From the NCBI GenBank assembly GCA_963799815.1, contig CAWCYG010000004.1, positions 682,001 through 746,000 of the forward strand: 64,000 bases of DNA, read 5' to 3'. The translations under genes and the position numbers were made by a program. Numbering within the stretch: position 1 is the stretch's first letter; every line of letters begins with the position of its first letter. The DNA comes from JBDTSW01 sp963799815 (GTDB taxonomy: Bacteria; Actinomycetota; Thermoleophilia; Solirubrobacterales; 70-9). Under the pieces are notes generated by a model. That model saw only the letters and a program-made list of their open reading frames with translations. It did no database searches and was not told where the DNA came from. Below, piece after piece: positions 43,472 to 56,760 of the stretch.

Positions 43472-44497
43472 ATGCCTGCCGACACGGCAACCGGTGCGAC
43501 GGTCGAGCTCCCCGGCGGTGAGGCGAGTCCCCTCGGGCGCATCAACCAGAGGGTCATGCTGGCGCTTGCGCTGATCGTGTTCGTGGCCCTGATCACGTAT
43601 CTGGGGAGGGACGGCTACTACGACCCGGAGAACGATGAGATCAGCCTGCTTGATGCCTTCTACTACTCGACGGTCAGCATCACGACCACTGGGTACGGGG
43701 ATGTCCGCCCCGTCACCGATGAGGCGCGACTGGCGACGACGCTCCTGGTTACCCCGGCTCGCGTGCTCTTCCTGATCCTGCTCGTCGGGACCACCTTGGA
43801 GATACTTGCGGAGCGCACTCGTTTCGCCTACCGCCTCGCGCGCTGGAGGAAGAACTTGAAGGAGCACACCATCATCTGTGGCTACGGCACGAAGGGCCGC
43901 AGCGCCGTTCGGACGCTGCTCGCGCAGGGGGCCGACCCGAAGCGCATCGTGGTCATCGAGCGTGACCCCGAGGCTCGCGCGGCGGCGACGGCCACCGGAG
44001 CGGCAGCCGTCGGCGGAGACGCCTCCGAGCAGCACGTGCTGGTAGAGGCCGACGTGGCGCAGGCGGTGGCGGTGATCGTGGCGGTCAACCGCGACGACGC
44101 CGCGGTCCTGGTCACGCTGACAGCTCGTGAGCTCGCTCCTGAGGCCACCATCGTGGTCGCGGTCAGAGAAGAGGAGAACGTACACCTGCTCGAGCAGAGC
44201 GGCGCCAACTCGGTTATCACGTCCTCCGACGCGGCTGGCCGGCTGCTGGGAATCGCCACCCAGGCGCCTGAGACGGTCGAGGTGATCGAGGATCTGCTGA
44301 CGCTTGGGTCAGGCCTCGACCTGGAGCAGCGCCGGGTTGGGCCCGATCAGGCCGGGCCGATCGCCGACCTGGAGACTGGCCTCGTGCTCGCCGTCATCCG
44401 CGAAGGCGAGCTCCTGCGCTTCGACGACGCGCGCGTGGCGGAGGTCCGCCCCAGTGACCTGGTGGTGTCCGTCCGCAGCCACGCCGCGGCGGCGTAG
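43472..44497 (+). CDS. Two-TM potassium channel with TrkA-N (RCK) domain
   Basis: A 341-residue protein from the ATG at 43472. TM1 is at about residues 29-45 (MLALALIVFVALITYL). The pore and selectivity filter is SITTTGYGDVRP (about 69-80), and TM2 follows at about 88-110. A Rossmann RCK domain begins at KEHTIICGYGTKGRSAVRTL, with VVIERDPEA, AAAVGGDASEQHVL and a C-terminal TrkA-C-like part. It should be a ligand-gated K+ channel like MthK or Kch. It faces the rRNA operon terminator, convergent with it. Confidence 0.92.
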   Translation: MPADTATGATVELPGGEASPLGRINQRVMLALALIVFVALITYLGRDGYYDPENDEISLLDAFYYSTVSITTTGYGDVRPVTDEARLATTLLVTPARVLFLILLVGTTLEILAERTRFAYRLARWRKNLKEHTIICGYGTKGRSAVRTLLAQGADPKRIVVIERDPEARAAATATGAAAVGGDASEQHVLVEADVAQAVAVIVAVNRDDAAVLVTLTARELAPEATIVVAVREEENVHLLEQSGANSVITSSDAAGRLLGIATQAPETVEVIEDLLTLGSGLDLEQRRVGPDQAGPIADLETGLVLAVIREGELLRFDDARVAEVRPSDLVVSVRSHAAAA

Positions 44498-44538
44498 AGA
44501 GGCGGCCCGTGCGGGCGCCGGGCACGGCGTGCGCAACT

Positions 44539-44567
44539 AAAAAAGGGCCGCCCCGAAGGACGGCCCT
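44539..44567 (-). terminator. Intrinsic terminator of the rRNA operon
   Basis: On the minus strand AGGGCCGTCC, loop TTCG, then GGGCGGCCCT form a 10-base-pair stem with one G-U pair, followed by six T. It lies 11 bases after the 5S 3' end. In the other direction it may also stop the K+ channel transcript. Confidence 0.85.
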
Positions 44568-44577
44568 GTGCGAAGAA

Positions 44578-44693
44578 CTGGCGGCGACCTACTCTCCCAG
44601 GAGGTTTCCCCCCAAGTACCATCGGCGCTGAAAGGCTTAACGGCTCTGTTCGGAATGGGAAGAGGTGTTTCCCTCTCGCTATCGCCACCAAAC
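44578..44693 (-). rRNA. rrf: 5S ribosomal RNA
   Basis: Read on the minus strand it starts GTTTGGTGGCGATAGCG and carries CACCTCTTCCCATTCCGAAC with the loop-C and CCGAAC elements of bacterial 5S, ending in GTAGGTCGCCGCCAG. The two ends pair (TGGCGG with CCGCCA). The length is about 116 bases. Ends are accurate to a few bases. Confidence 0.93.
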
Positions 44694-44753
44694 TGGTGGA
44701 GACCAAGCCTCGGCGGACTTGAAAACTGCACGCAGGCCAATTAGAAAGATATC
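44694..44753 (-). other. 23S-5S spacer with 23S processing-stem arm
   Basis: A 60-base spacer. At 44718-44731 (plus strand) CTTGAAAACTGCAC is the exact complement of GTGCAGTTTTCAAG at 47813-47826 before 23S. Pairing extends through partly matching sequence toward the 23S ends. This is the double-stranded RNase III-type site for 23S maturation. Confidence 0.75.
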
Positions 44754-47756
<3,003 letters not shown>

Positions 47757-47966
47757 TGAGCTCCACCACGTCCGAAGACGTGAGTGGGGCGATACCTTTC
47801 ATATTGGCCTTTGTGCAGTTTTCAAGCTCCGCCGAGGCGAACCAGCGGGGGTTTCCCGCCGGCGGTCTCTCAAAACTGAGCAGCGTGCGAAGCGGCTGCA
47901 CGAGCGCGCAATGCGCTCGAGCACAGCTTCGATCAGGCCCGGTCGACGTTAGGGAAAATCTCCCTA
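47757..47966 (-). other. 16S-23S internal spacer without tRNA genes
   Basis: A 210-base spacer. I find no tRNA-Ile or tRNA-Ala, which many bacteria carry here. It holds two processing arms: 47872-47885 (plus-strand AAAACTGAGCAGCG), exactly complementary to the leader arm at 49703-49716 and so flanking 16S, and 47813-47826, complementary to 44718-44731 and flanking 23S. Confidence 0.8.
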
Positions 47967-49512
<1,546 letters not shown>

Positions 49513-49784
49513 AAAAGTGACAAAAGTCACGACGTGGCCCTGGCTGGGGCCACGAGAGAGTTGTCATGCCTGACTTGCCCGCCGAAGTACACAAGATGGC
49601 GGGCGACATGACGAGGTTGTTAGCCCGTCGCCCGCGCACTGGCGCGCCGGCAACGGGTCGGACCTGTCGTAAGGCCACGGCGCTTGACTGCCATGACCTA
49701 CGCGCTGCTCAGTTTTCAAAGACCGCACCGGACGTGACAGGGGGACTCCCATGCACGCACGATCCGCCTCGGAGGCGACCAGCC
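49513..49784 (-). other. rRNA operon leader
   Basis: About 270 bases transcribed before 16S. At 49703-49716 is the 16S processing arm. Its sense strand, TCTTTGAAAACTGAG, also resembles a boxA antitermination element. At 49577-49604 GCCCGCC and GGCGGGC form a hairpin that may be the boxB-like partner. No open frame is credible here. Confidence 0.6.
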
Positions 49785-49811
49785 AGTATAGCGCGCCCAA
49801 AGCTGGCTCAA
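49785..49811 (-). promoter_or_regulatory. Candidate rRNA promoter
   Basis: TATACT (-10, 49785-49790) and TTGAGC (-35, 49806-49811) on the minus strand are 15 bases apart, shorter than the ideal 17. It sits 9 bases beyond the tyrS stop and about 270 bases before 16S. Confidence 0.6.
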
Positions 49812-49819
49812 GCGCTCGA

Positions 49820-50998
49820 TCAGCGACCGAGCAGGCGCACGAACCGCCGCTTGCCCACCTGAAGGACTCCGCCCTGAAGCGATTCAGCGGAGACGTCCAG
49901 CCGGTCACCAGCCAAGGGCTCGCCATCCAGGCGCACCCCGCCCTGTTGCATGAGCCGGCGCGCCTCGCCCCGCGAAATGCCGAACTGCTCAGCGATCAGC
50001 GCCGGCAGATGCACCTCACCGTGCCGATCGCCCGGCAACGTGGCCTCCGGGATGTCCTCGGGGATCTCGTGGCGCCTGTGGACGCTGTCGAACCGTTCCT
50101 CCGCAGCCGCACCCGCACCCTCGCCCCAGAAGCGATCCACCAGCTGCCGCGCGAGCGTCCGCTTCGCATCGCCGGGATGGACCGCCGGGTCGCACTCGGA
50201 GCCCAGGAGCAGCAGGTAGTACTGGCCCATGACCGCATCCGGGACGCTCATCAGCTTGCCGAACATCTCCTCGGGTGGATCGGTGACGCCGATGTAGTTG
50301 CCCAGCGACTTCGACATGCGGCGAACGCCGTCGGTGCCCGGGAGGAGCGGCATCGTCACCACGGACTGCGGGGGCATCCCGAACGACTCCTGCACGTCAC
50401 GCGCGAACAGCAGGTTGAACGTCTGATCGGTCCCCCCCAGCTCCACATCCGCCTCGATCGCCACGGAGTCGTACCCCTGGAGCACCGGATAGAGCAGCTC
50501 GAGCACCGAGATCGGCTCGGCGCTCTCCATGCGTCTGGTGAAGTCGTCGCGCTCGAGCAGGCGCGCCACGGTGAATCGCCTGACAAGACCAAACAGCTCC
50601 TCGCTCCCGAGCTCCAGCCACTCGCTGTTGCGCCGCACTTCCGTGCGCTCGCGCGCGAGCACCTTGAACGCCTGCTCCTGAAACGTCTCAGCGTTGGCAT
50701 CGATCTGCTCGGGGCTCAGCACCGGCCGCTCAGCGGAGCGGCCGCTGGGATCGCCGACGCGCGCCGTGCCGTCGCCGATGATCAGCACCACGGTATGCCC
50801 TGCGTCCTGGAACGCCCGAAGCTTCTCGAGGACCACGCAGTGTCCGAAGTGGATGTCGGGCGCCGTGGGGTCGATCCCGAGCTTCACTCGCAGGGGCCTC
50901 CCGGCCGCGAGCTGCTCCGCGAGTCGGCCGGATGGAAGCGCCTCAACCGACCCGGCGAGCAGCCGCTCGAGGTCGTTCGCAGAGGCTGGAGCGGCCAT
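49820..50998 (-). CDS. tyrS: Tyrosyl-tRNA synthetase
   Basis: Class I synthetase charging tRNA-Tyr, 392 residues. The first signature is the HIGH variant HFGH in KLGIDPTAPDIHFGHCVV. The second is RRMSKSLGN, the KMSKS loop. VELGGTDQTFNLLFARD binds tyrosine and tRNA. A C-terminal S4-type RNA-binding domain (SRGEARRLMQQGGVRLDGEP) completes it. KLGIDPTAPDIHFGH suggests the TyrZ-like subgroup. It lies directly upstream of the rRNA operon and diverges from the penicillin-binding protein gene across 158 bases. Confidence 0.95.
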   Translation of the reverse strand: MAAPASANDLERLLAGSVEALPSGRLAEQLAAGRPLRVKLGIDPTAPDIHFGHCVVLEKLRAFQDAGHTVVLIIGDGTARVGDPSGRSAERPVLSPEQIDANAETFQEQAFKVLARERTEVRRNSEWLELGSEELFGLVRRFTVARLLERDDFTRRMESAEPISVLELLYPVLQGYDSVAIEADVELGGTDQTFNLLFARDVQESFGMPPQSVVTMPLLPGTDGVRRMSKSLGNYIGVTDPPEEMFGKLMSVPDAVMGQYYLLLLGSECDPAVHPGDAKRTLARQLVDRFWGEGAGAAAEERFDSVHRRHEIPEDIPEATLPGDRHGEVHLPALIAEQFGISRGEARRLMQQGGVRLDGEPLAGDRLDVSAESLQGGVLQVGKRRFVRLLGR

Positions 50999-51156
50999 GT
51001 GCCAATGCTAGACTGGCGCCGCGGTTCGGCGGGGGACCGCTTGCCTCGTTCGAGGCCGTGCGACGATCTGCACAAGCCCCTGCTGCGCCTCAGCATCGGC
51101 GCTCAACGTCACTCCCGCCCACGGACCGCGTACGGTGGTCCTGACACCCTTGACAC

Positions 51157-53652
51157 ATGGCTCGACGGCGTAACTTCATTCCGCGAATGCGAGGCAGCGA
51201 TGCGGGTGAGCCCCGCTGGCAGCGTCGCGCGCGCACCCGCGAGGCGCGCATCGCCGTCGCCGACCGCGCCGACGAAGTGGCGCCGCCCGCCCCTGGGTCG
51301 ACCAACGCCTCCGGGAACGGCGGTCCGCCTCTCCCAGGGCCGGGATACCCCGGTGGGCCCGGGGGCCAGGCGCGAAAGCCGCGGCTCAAGAAGCTGCGGA
51401 TGGCGGTCGTGCTGCTCGGCCTGCTGCTTCTCGCTGTTGTCGCCTGGGTCTTCGGGATCATGACCGCGGTTGCCGGAGACCTCCCCAAGCTCGAGAGCCG
51501 CGCCCAGTACGAGGAGGCCGAGAACTCGGTCGTGTATGACGCCTACGACCAGGAGATCGCGACCCTGACCAACAACGAGGGCCGCATCATCGTCGACTCG
51601 GCCGAGATCGCATCGACGATGAAGGAGGCCGTCGTCGCGATCGAGGATCGCCGCTTCTACGAGCACCGCGGCGTCGACGTCCTGGGCATCGCGCGGGCGC
51701 TCAAAGAGGACATCCTCTCGGGCTCGGCGACCCAGGGAGCATCGACGATCACGCAGCAGTTCGTGAAGAACGCGCTCGAGGCTCAAGAGAGCCGAACGAT
51801 CCTCCAGAAGCTGCGCGAGGCAGCGCTCGCCTACCAGCTCGAGCGCAACTGGAACAAGGACAAGATCATGACCGAGTACTTGAACTCGATCTACTTCGGC
51901 GAGGGCGCGTACGGGATCGAGGCCGCCGCGAAGACCTACTTCGGCAACGAGCCCGAGCATCGGGGTTGCGGCGAGGAGGGTGGGACAACCTGCGCCTCCG
52001 AGCTGTTCCCGTGGGAGGCCGCGCTTTTGGCCGGCATCATCTCCTCGCCGTCCGCGTACTCACCGCGAACCAACCCTGAGGCCGCGCTCGAACGCCGCAA
52101 CCTGGTTCTGTCCAACATGGCCGACCAGGGCTTCCTGACCGAGGAGGAGTACACCGAGTACACCTCCGGGTCCCCAGAGTACGACCTGCCCCTGCCCGAG
52201 CAGATCGCGCCGCCGGCCGAGGACTCGAGGGCCCCGTATTTCACGTCTTGGATGCGTCAGCAGCTCGTCGACCTCTACGGGGCCGGTGAGGCGTTCGCGG
52301 GCGGGCTCCAGGTGAAGACGACGCTTGACCTCGAGTTCCAGGCGCGGGTCGAGGAGATCGCCTCCTCCACCCTGGCGGGAATCGAGCCGACCGCCTCCAT
52401 CGTGGTGCTGAACAGCGAAGACGCCACCGTCCGCGCCATGGTGGGAGGAAACGACTTCGAGCGCGAGCCCTTCAACCTCGCCACGAACGGCCACCGCCAG
52501 CCGGGCTCGGCGTTCAAGCCATTCACGCTCGTGACCGCGCTCGAGCAGGGGCGCTCGCCCGAGGAGGTCTTCGCCTCAGCCCCCCAGAGAATTCCCTTCC
52601 AGGTCCGCGAGCGACGCAGGGACGGGTCGTTCAGGGAGCCCCTCCCCGACCTCTTCGAGCCGACCAATTACGACGACAGCTACCTGGGCTCCGCCTCCCT
52701 CGCGACCGGCACCACCTACTCGGACAACTCCGTCTACGCGCAGATCGGCACCCAAGTCGGCCCCGCCAACGTGGCCGAGACCGCGGAGAAGATGGGCATC
52801 CAGACCGATCTCTCCACTGCATCCGAGTACGCGATCGACGGCGGCGAGTGGGCCCCGTATAACCCTGCCCTGATCCTCGGCGGCCTCGAGGTCGGCGTCA
52901 CGCCCCTCGAGATGGCCCACGCGTTCACCACGCTCGCCAACGAGGGTCAGCGGACCTCGGGGACCCTGGCGACCTCGGCCGGCGGCCCGGTCGCGATCCA
53001 GCGCGTCGAGGACGACGGCGACACGACCTTCGGGGACAGCCCGCCGGTCGAGACCGCGGAGGGCGTCTACGGCGAGAACAAGATCGACGCTGAGCAGGTG
53101 ATCTCTCCCACCACGGCCGAGACGGCCACGTCGATCCTGGAGACTGTCGTCACCGCGGGCACCGGCGAGAGCGCGGCGACGAGCGAGCCCACCTGGGGCA
53201 AGACGGGGACCACCGACGACAACGGCGACGCGTGGTTCGTCGGCGCCACCGACGAGATCACCGTGGCGGTCTGGGTCGGCCACCCCGACAGCGTCACCCC
53301 GATGGAGACCGAGTTCGCGGGCCAGCCGGTCGACGGCGGCACGTACCCGGCCCTCATCTTCGCGGACGTGGTCAACGCCTGGGAGGAGGTCCAGGACTCA
53401 CGCGACCTGGATCAGGACGAGGACGAGGACGAGGTGCCCGAAGAGGGCATCGTTCCGCCGGCACCCGTGGAGGAGCCGGTCGCCCCGGTCGAGGAGCCGG
53501 TCGCCCCGGTCGAGGAGGAGCCGGTCGCCCCGGTTCAAGAGGAGCCGGTACCCGACGACGAGGGCGCCGCGCCGGCGCCCGGCACCGAGGGCGGCGTCGA
53601 GGGTAAGCGGCGGGGGCGCCGCCGTCCTCAGCCCAACGGTCGCGAGAGGTAG
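51157..53652 (+). CDS. Bifunctional class A penicillin-binding protein
   Basis: Peptidoglycan glycosyltransferase/transpeptidase, 831 residues. A basic cytoplasmic tail with a Gly/Pro linker precedes a membrane helix at about 81-103. The glycosyltransferase has VAIEDRRFYEHRGVD (catalytic Glu near 163), GASTITQQFVKN and NSIYFGEGAYGIEAAA. The transpeptidase motifs are Ser451 in PGSAFKPF, SDN at 522-524 and KTGTT at 682-686. The C-terminus has an acidic EEPVAPVEEPVAP repeat and a basic end. An internal CGEEGGTTC insertion with two Cys may form a disulfide. It overlaps the 3' end of the glycosylase gene by 25 bases, tail to tail. Confidence 0.94.
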   Translation: MARRRNFIPRMRGSDAGEPRWQRRARTREARIAVADRADEVAPPAPGSTNASGNGGPPLPGPGYPGGPGGQARKPRLKKLRMAVVLLGLLLLAVVAWVFGIMTAVAGDLPKLESRAQYEEAENSVVYDAYDQEIATLTNNEGRIIVDSAEIASTMKEAVVAIEDRRFYEHRGVDVLGIARALKEDILSGSATQGASTITQQFVKNALEAQESRTILQKLREAALAYQLERNWNKDKIMTEYLNSIYFGEGAYGIEAAAKTYFGNEPEHRGCGEEGGTTCASELFPWEAALLAGIISSPSAYSPRTNPEAALERRNLVLSNMADQGFLTEEEYTEYTSGSPEYDLPLPEQIAPPAEDSRAPYFTSWMRQQLVDLYGAGEAFAGGLQVKTTLDLEFQARVEEIASSTLAGIEPTASIVVLNSEDATVRAMVGGNDFEREPFNLATNGHRQPGSAFKPFTLVTALEQGRSPEEVFASAPQRIPFQVRERRRDGSFREPLPDLFEPTNYDDSYLGSASLATGTTYSDNSVYAQIGTQVGPANVAETAEKMGIQTDLSTASEYAIDGGEWAPYNPALILGGLEVGVTPLEMAHAFTTLANEGQRTSGTLATSAGGPVAIQRVEDDGDTTFGDSPPVETAEGVYGENKIDAEQVISPTTAETATSILETVVTAGTGESAATSEPTWGKTGTTDDNGDAWFVGATDEITVAVWVGHPDSVTPMETEFAGQPVDGGTYPALIFADVVNAWEEVQDSRDLDQDEDEDEVPEEGIVPPAPVEEPVAPVEEPVAPVEEEPVAPVQEEPVPDDEGAAPAPGTEGGVEGKRRGRRRPQPNGRER

Positions 53653-54230
53653 CGACTCCCCGCCGCGCAGAAGCGCCATGGGCGCTCGGTCGCAACGTTG
53701 ATCCCGATCCGGGATCCCGTGACGACCTCGACCCGCTTCCACTGACCTGCGCGCGTCCGCAGCTCAAACGGTGGCCCGGTCACCGGGGCGCGGTTCGAAT
53801 CAAGCCCGATGCCGAGGGCCTGGGTGAGCTTGCCCGGGCCGCTGCAGAGCGCGCGACCGTCCGAGACCCCGCGACGCTCGCGCATGACATCGATCCCCCA
53901 CACCGGCTCGAGCGCGCGGATCAGCACGGCGGCCGCCGACCCCTCGGACTCGGCGACGAAATTGAGCAAGCTGTGGATCCCGTACGAGAGGTAGATGTAT
54001 GCGTACGCGGGCGGCCCGAATAGCACCTCCGTCCGCGGGGTGAGCCCGACGTAGGCGTGACACGCGGGGTCGTCGCGCTCGTAGCTCTCCGTCTCGACGA
54101 TGATCCCGCCGGCGCCGCCGAAGCGCAACGAACAGCCGATCAGATCACTCGCGACCGCGTGCACCGGCCGCTCGAAGAACGCGGCCTCGAGCAGGCCCCC
54201 GGCCGGGGGCGAGGTGACGACCTCGCTCAT
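53628..54230 (-). CDS. DNA-3-methyladenine glycosylase (AAG/MPG family)
   Basis: Base-excision repair glycosylase that removes alkylated purines. It has 200 residues with GGIIVETESYERDDPACHAY, the Glu/Asp catalytic region, VLFGPPAYAYIYLSYGIHSLLN, VLIRALEP, CSGPGKLTQALGIG and the final RIGINVATERPWRF. The start at 54230 overlaps the argH stop as ATGA. It is the last gene of the long minus-strand biosynthetic operon, a position with no obvious metabolic link. Confidence 0.93.
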   Translation of the reverse strand: MSEVVTSPPAGGLLEAAFFERPVHAVASDLIGCSLRFGGAGGIIVETESYERDDPACHAYVGLTPRTEVLFGPPAYAYIYLSYGIHSLLNFVAESEGSAAAVLIRALEPVWGIDVMRERRGVSDGRALCSGPGKLTQALGIGLDSNRAPVTGPPFELRTRAGQWKRVEVVTGSRIGINVATERPWRFCAAGSRYLSRPLG

Positions 54231-55603
54231 CGCTCCTCGCGCAGCCGGCGCAGGACCTCGCGGGCGGCCTCGAACTGCTCGGCCACACGCGACGAAGCGG
54301 TGCCCCCCATAGCCTGCTTTGCCTCGAGCGCCGCGCCGACGCGAAGCGCCTCGTAGTACGAGTCGCCCAGCAGCTCGGAGTGCCTTGCGAGATCCTCCCG
54401 GCTCAGCTCAGAGAGGGTGACGCCACGCTCGAGCGCCTCGCGCACGAGCCCCCCGACCACCCCGTGAGCCTGGCGGAAGGGCATTCCCTCTCGCACCAGC
54501 AGGTCGGCCACATCGGTCGCGGCGAGTAGCTCGTCGCTGGCGGCCGCGGCGAGCCGCTCACGGTCGAAGCGCAGCCCGGCGAGCATCGCGTCGGCCGCCC
54601 GCAGGGCGAGCTCGAGGTTGTCCACAGCGTCGAAGAGCGCCTCCTTGTCCTCCTGGAGGTCCTTGGAGTAGGCGAGCGGCAGTCCGTGCAGGACACCTGC
54701 CAATGTGGTGAATCCCGCGAGGATCCGCGGCGCCTTCGCCCGCAGTAGCTCGGCCGCGTCGGGGTTCTTCTTCTGCGGCATCAGGCTTGAGCCCGAGGAG
54801 AACTCATCCGGCGGCTCGCAGAAGCCGAACTCCTCGCTCGACCAGAGGACGATCTCGGAGCCAAGGCGGGAGAGGTGCGTGGCGCAGATCGAGGCGGCGG
54901 CGAGGTACTCGAGCACGAAGTCGCGGCTCGCGACGGCGTCGATCGAGTTGGGTGCCGGCGCGTCGAACCCCAGGCGCTCGGCCATCGCAGCGCGATCGAC
55001 GTCCCAGCCCGACCCAGCCAGCGCCCCAGCGCCCAGCGGCATCGAGCCGGCTCCGGCTCTGGCGGCGGAGAAGCGCTCGGTGTCGCGGCGGAGCATCCAG
55101 AAGTAGGCGAGCAGGTGATGGGCCAGGTACACGGGCTGAGCGCGCTGAAGGTGCGTGTAGCCGGGCATCGGCCAGTCGGCGTGGCGTTCGGCCAGCTCGA
55201 GGAGCGAACTCATGAGGGCGGCGGTGAGCCGCGCCGCCTCTCCCGAGCGCTCGCGGACGTACATGGCCATGTCGGTGGCGACCTGATCGTTGCGCGAGCG
55301 ACCGGTGTGAAGTTTGCCCCCGACCGCGCCAACGAGCTCGGTCACCCGGCGCTCGACCGCCATGTGGATGTCCTCGTCGTCCGCGTGGAAGTCGAACTCA
55401 CCACGCTCGAGCTCGCCCGCCACGGCGACCAAGCCCTTGTCGATGGCCATCGCCTCGTCCTCGTTGAGCACGCCCGCCTCATAGAGCGCCTCGACATGAG
55501 CGCGAGAGCCCTCGACGTCCTGCGGCCACAGCCGCCGGTCGAACTCGATCGATGAGTTCAGCCTGCGAAAGAGCGCGTCCTGGGCGCCGGGCAGGCGGGT
55601 CAT
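54227..55603 (-). CDS. argH: Argininosuccinate lyase
   Basis: Last step of arginine synthesis: splits argininosuccinate to arginine and fumarate. It has 458 residues from the ATG at 55603. Motifs: SIEFDRRLWPQDVEGSRAH, DEDIHMAVERRVTEL, KLHTGRSRNDQVATD, PGYTHLQRAQPVYLAHHLL, and the fumarase-superfamily loop GSSLMPQKKNPDAAELL. The start shares TGATG with the upstream aminotransferase. An open frame continues far upstream, but that is a shadow. No other arg gene is in the window. Confidence 0.95.
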   Translation of the reverse strand: MTRLPGAQDALFRRLNSSIEFDRRLWPQDVEGSRAHVEALYEAGVLNEDEAMAIDKGLVAVAGELERGEFDFHADDEDIHMAVERRVTELVGAVGGKLHTGRSRNDQVATDMAMYVRERSGEAARLTAALMSSLLELAERHADWPMPGYTHLQRAQPVYLAHHLLAYFWMLRRDTERFSAARAGAGSMPLGAGALAGSGWDVDRAAMAERLGFDAPAPNSIDAVASRDFVLEYLAAASICATHLSRLGSEIVLWSSEEFGFCEPPDEFSSGSSLMPQKKNPDAAELLRAKAPRILAGFTTLAGVLHGLPLAYSKDLQEDKEALFDAVDNLELALRAADAMLAGLRFDRERLAAAASDELLAATDVADLLVREGMPFRQAHGVVGGLVREALERGVTLSELSREDLARHSELLGDSYYEALRVGAALEAKQAMGGTASSRVAEQFEAAREVLRRLREER

Positions 55604-56760
55604 CAGGTCCAGTCCCCCTGCAGCGCCTCCTCGAGCGCCTCGCACGCGAGCTCCACCTCGCTCTCGCCCATGCCTGGGTGAAACGGCAACGCCAAGAGGC
55701 GTTCGGAGGCGTCCTCGGCCACGGGCAGCTCGCCTGGACGGTGGTCGAAGCGCTCGCGATAGGGCTCCAGCAGGTGAATGCAGGGCATGTAGGCCTTCGC
55801 GTCCACGCCGCGCTGGGCGAGGTCCGCGACGACGGCGTCGCGCTCGGTTCCCGAGGGCAGCCGGACCGTGTAGATGAACCAGCTTCGGCGCTCTTGATCG
55901 CGTTCGCGGCACGGCAGCACGAGCCCCTCGGCGTCCCCCTCCCCGGCAGGCGCTCCTCCCGACTGCTCGAGGCGCTCCATGTACACGGCCGCAACGCGCG
56001 CGCGCTCCGCGAGTAGCGCGTCGGCGCGCTCGAGTTGAGCGACCCCGATCGCCGCCTGGAGGTCGGTGAGCCTGTAGTTGAAGCCCATCCGCTCGTGCGA
56101 GACCCAGCTCATGTCCCGGGCGCGACCCTGGTTGCGCTCGCTGCGCATGATCGCCGCGGCCTGCGCGTCGGCGGGGATGACCATCCCGCCCTCCCCGGTG
56201 GTCAATTGCTTGTTCGCGTAGAAGGCGAAGACCGAGGTGACGCCGGCGGCACCGACCCGCGCGCCATCCGAGTCGACGGCGCCGAGCGCCTCGCACGCAT
56301 CGTCGAGCACGCCAAGCCCCTTCTCGGTGGCGAGCTCGCGAAAGCGTGGCATCGCGGCCGGGTAGCCGAGGATGTCGATCGGCAGCAGGCCGGCGGTTGC
56401 CTCGCCCACCGCGGCCGAGGCCGCATCCGGATCGAGGTTGAGCGTGACCGGGTCGACGTCGCCGAAGACGGGCTTCGCGCCCTCGTAGAGGAGGCAGTTG
56501 GCCGAGGCCACGAACGAGAACGGGGAGGTGACCACCTCGTCGCCTGAGCCCCAGCCCAGTGCGCGTACGGCAAGGTGCAAGCCAGCTGTGCCGGACGACA
56601 CGGCAATGGCATCCGAGACGCCCAGCCACGCGGCGAAGTCGCGCTCGAAGCGCTCGGTGAAGGGGCCGAGCGAGAGCCGTCCGGAGCGCAGGACCTCGAG
56701 CACTAGCTCCTCCTCCCGATCCCCCAGGGAGGGACGCGCGAGCGGGATCCGTTCAGTCAC
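55603..56760 (-). CDS. DegT/DnrJ/EryC1/StrS-family PLP aminotransferase
   Basis: PLP-dependent sugar-aminotransferase family, 385 residues. RIPLARPSLGDREEELVLE at the N-terminus, VSSGTAGLHLAVRALG, EVVTSPFSFVASANCLLYEG, DACEALGA and the PLP-lysine region FYANKQLTTGEGGM are typical. LERRNQ-like segments appear as SERNQGRARDMSW, and MGFNYRLTDLQAAIGVAQL follows. Members usually aminate nucleotide sugars for glycans or antibiotics. Here it lies between cimA and argH in an amino-acid operon, so an amino-acid-linked substrate is possible. It starts with a GTG and overlaps the cimA stop by 4 bases. Confidence 0.9.
   Translation of the reverse strand: MTERIPLARPSLGDREEELVLEVLRSGRLSLGPFTERFERDFAAWLGVSDAIAVSSGTAGLHLAVRALGWGSGDEVVTSPFSFVASANCLLYEGAKPVFGDVDPVTLNLDPDAASAAVGEATAGLLPIDILGYPAAMPRFRELATEKGLGVLDDACEALGAVDSDGARVGAAGVTSVFAFYANKQLTTGEGGMVIPADAQAAAIMRSERNQGRARDMSWVSHERMGFNYRLTDLQAAIGVAQLERADALLAERARVAAVYMERLEQSGGAPAGEGDAEGLVLPCRERDQERRSWFIYTVRLPSGTERDAVVADLAQRGVDAKAYMPCIHLLEPYRERFDHRPGELPVAEDASERLLALPFHPGMGESEVELACEALEEALQGDWT

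Noticed and set aside
47757..47966. Possible tRNA-Ile or tRNA-Ala in the 16S-23S spacer
   Set aside because: No T-loop GTTCGA context, no anticodon arm and no acceptor pairing. The spacer is explained by processing stems.
55604..56629. An argH frame extending far upstream to give an 800-residue fusion
   Set aside because: The extra part is an Arg/Ala-rich shadow of the aminotransferase gene. The true ATG at 55603 overlaps that gene's stop.
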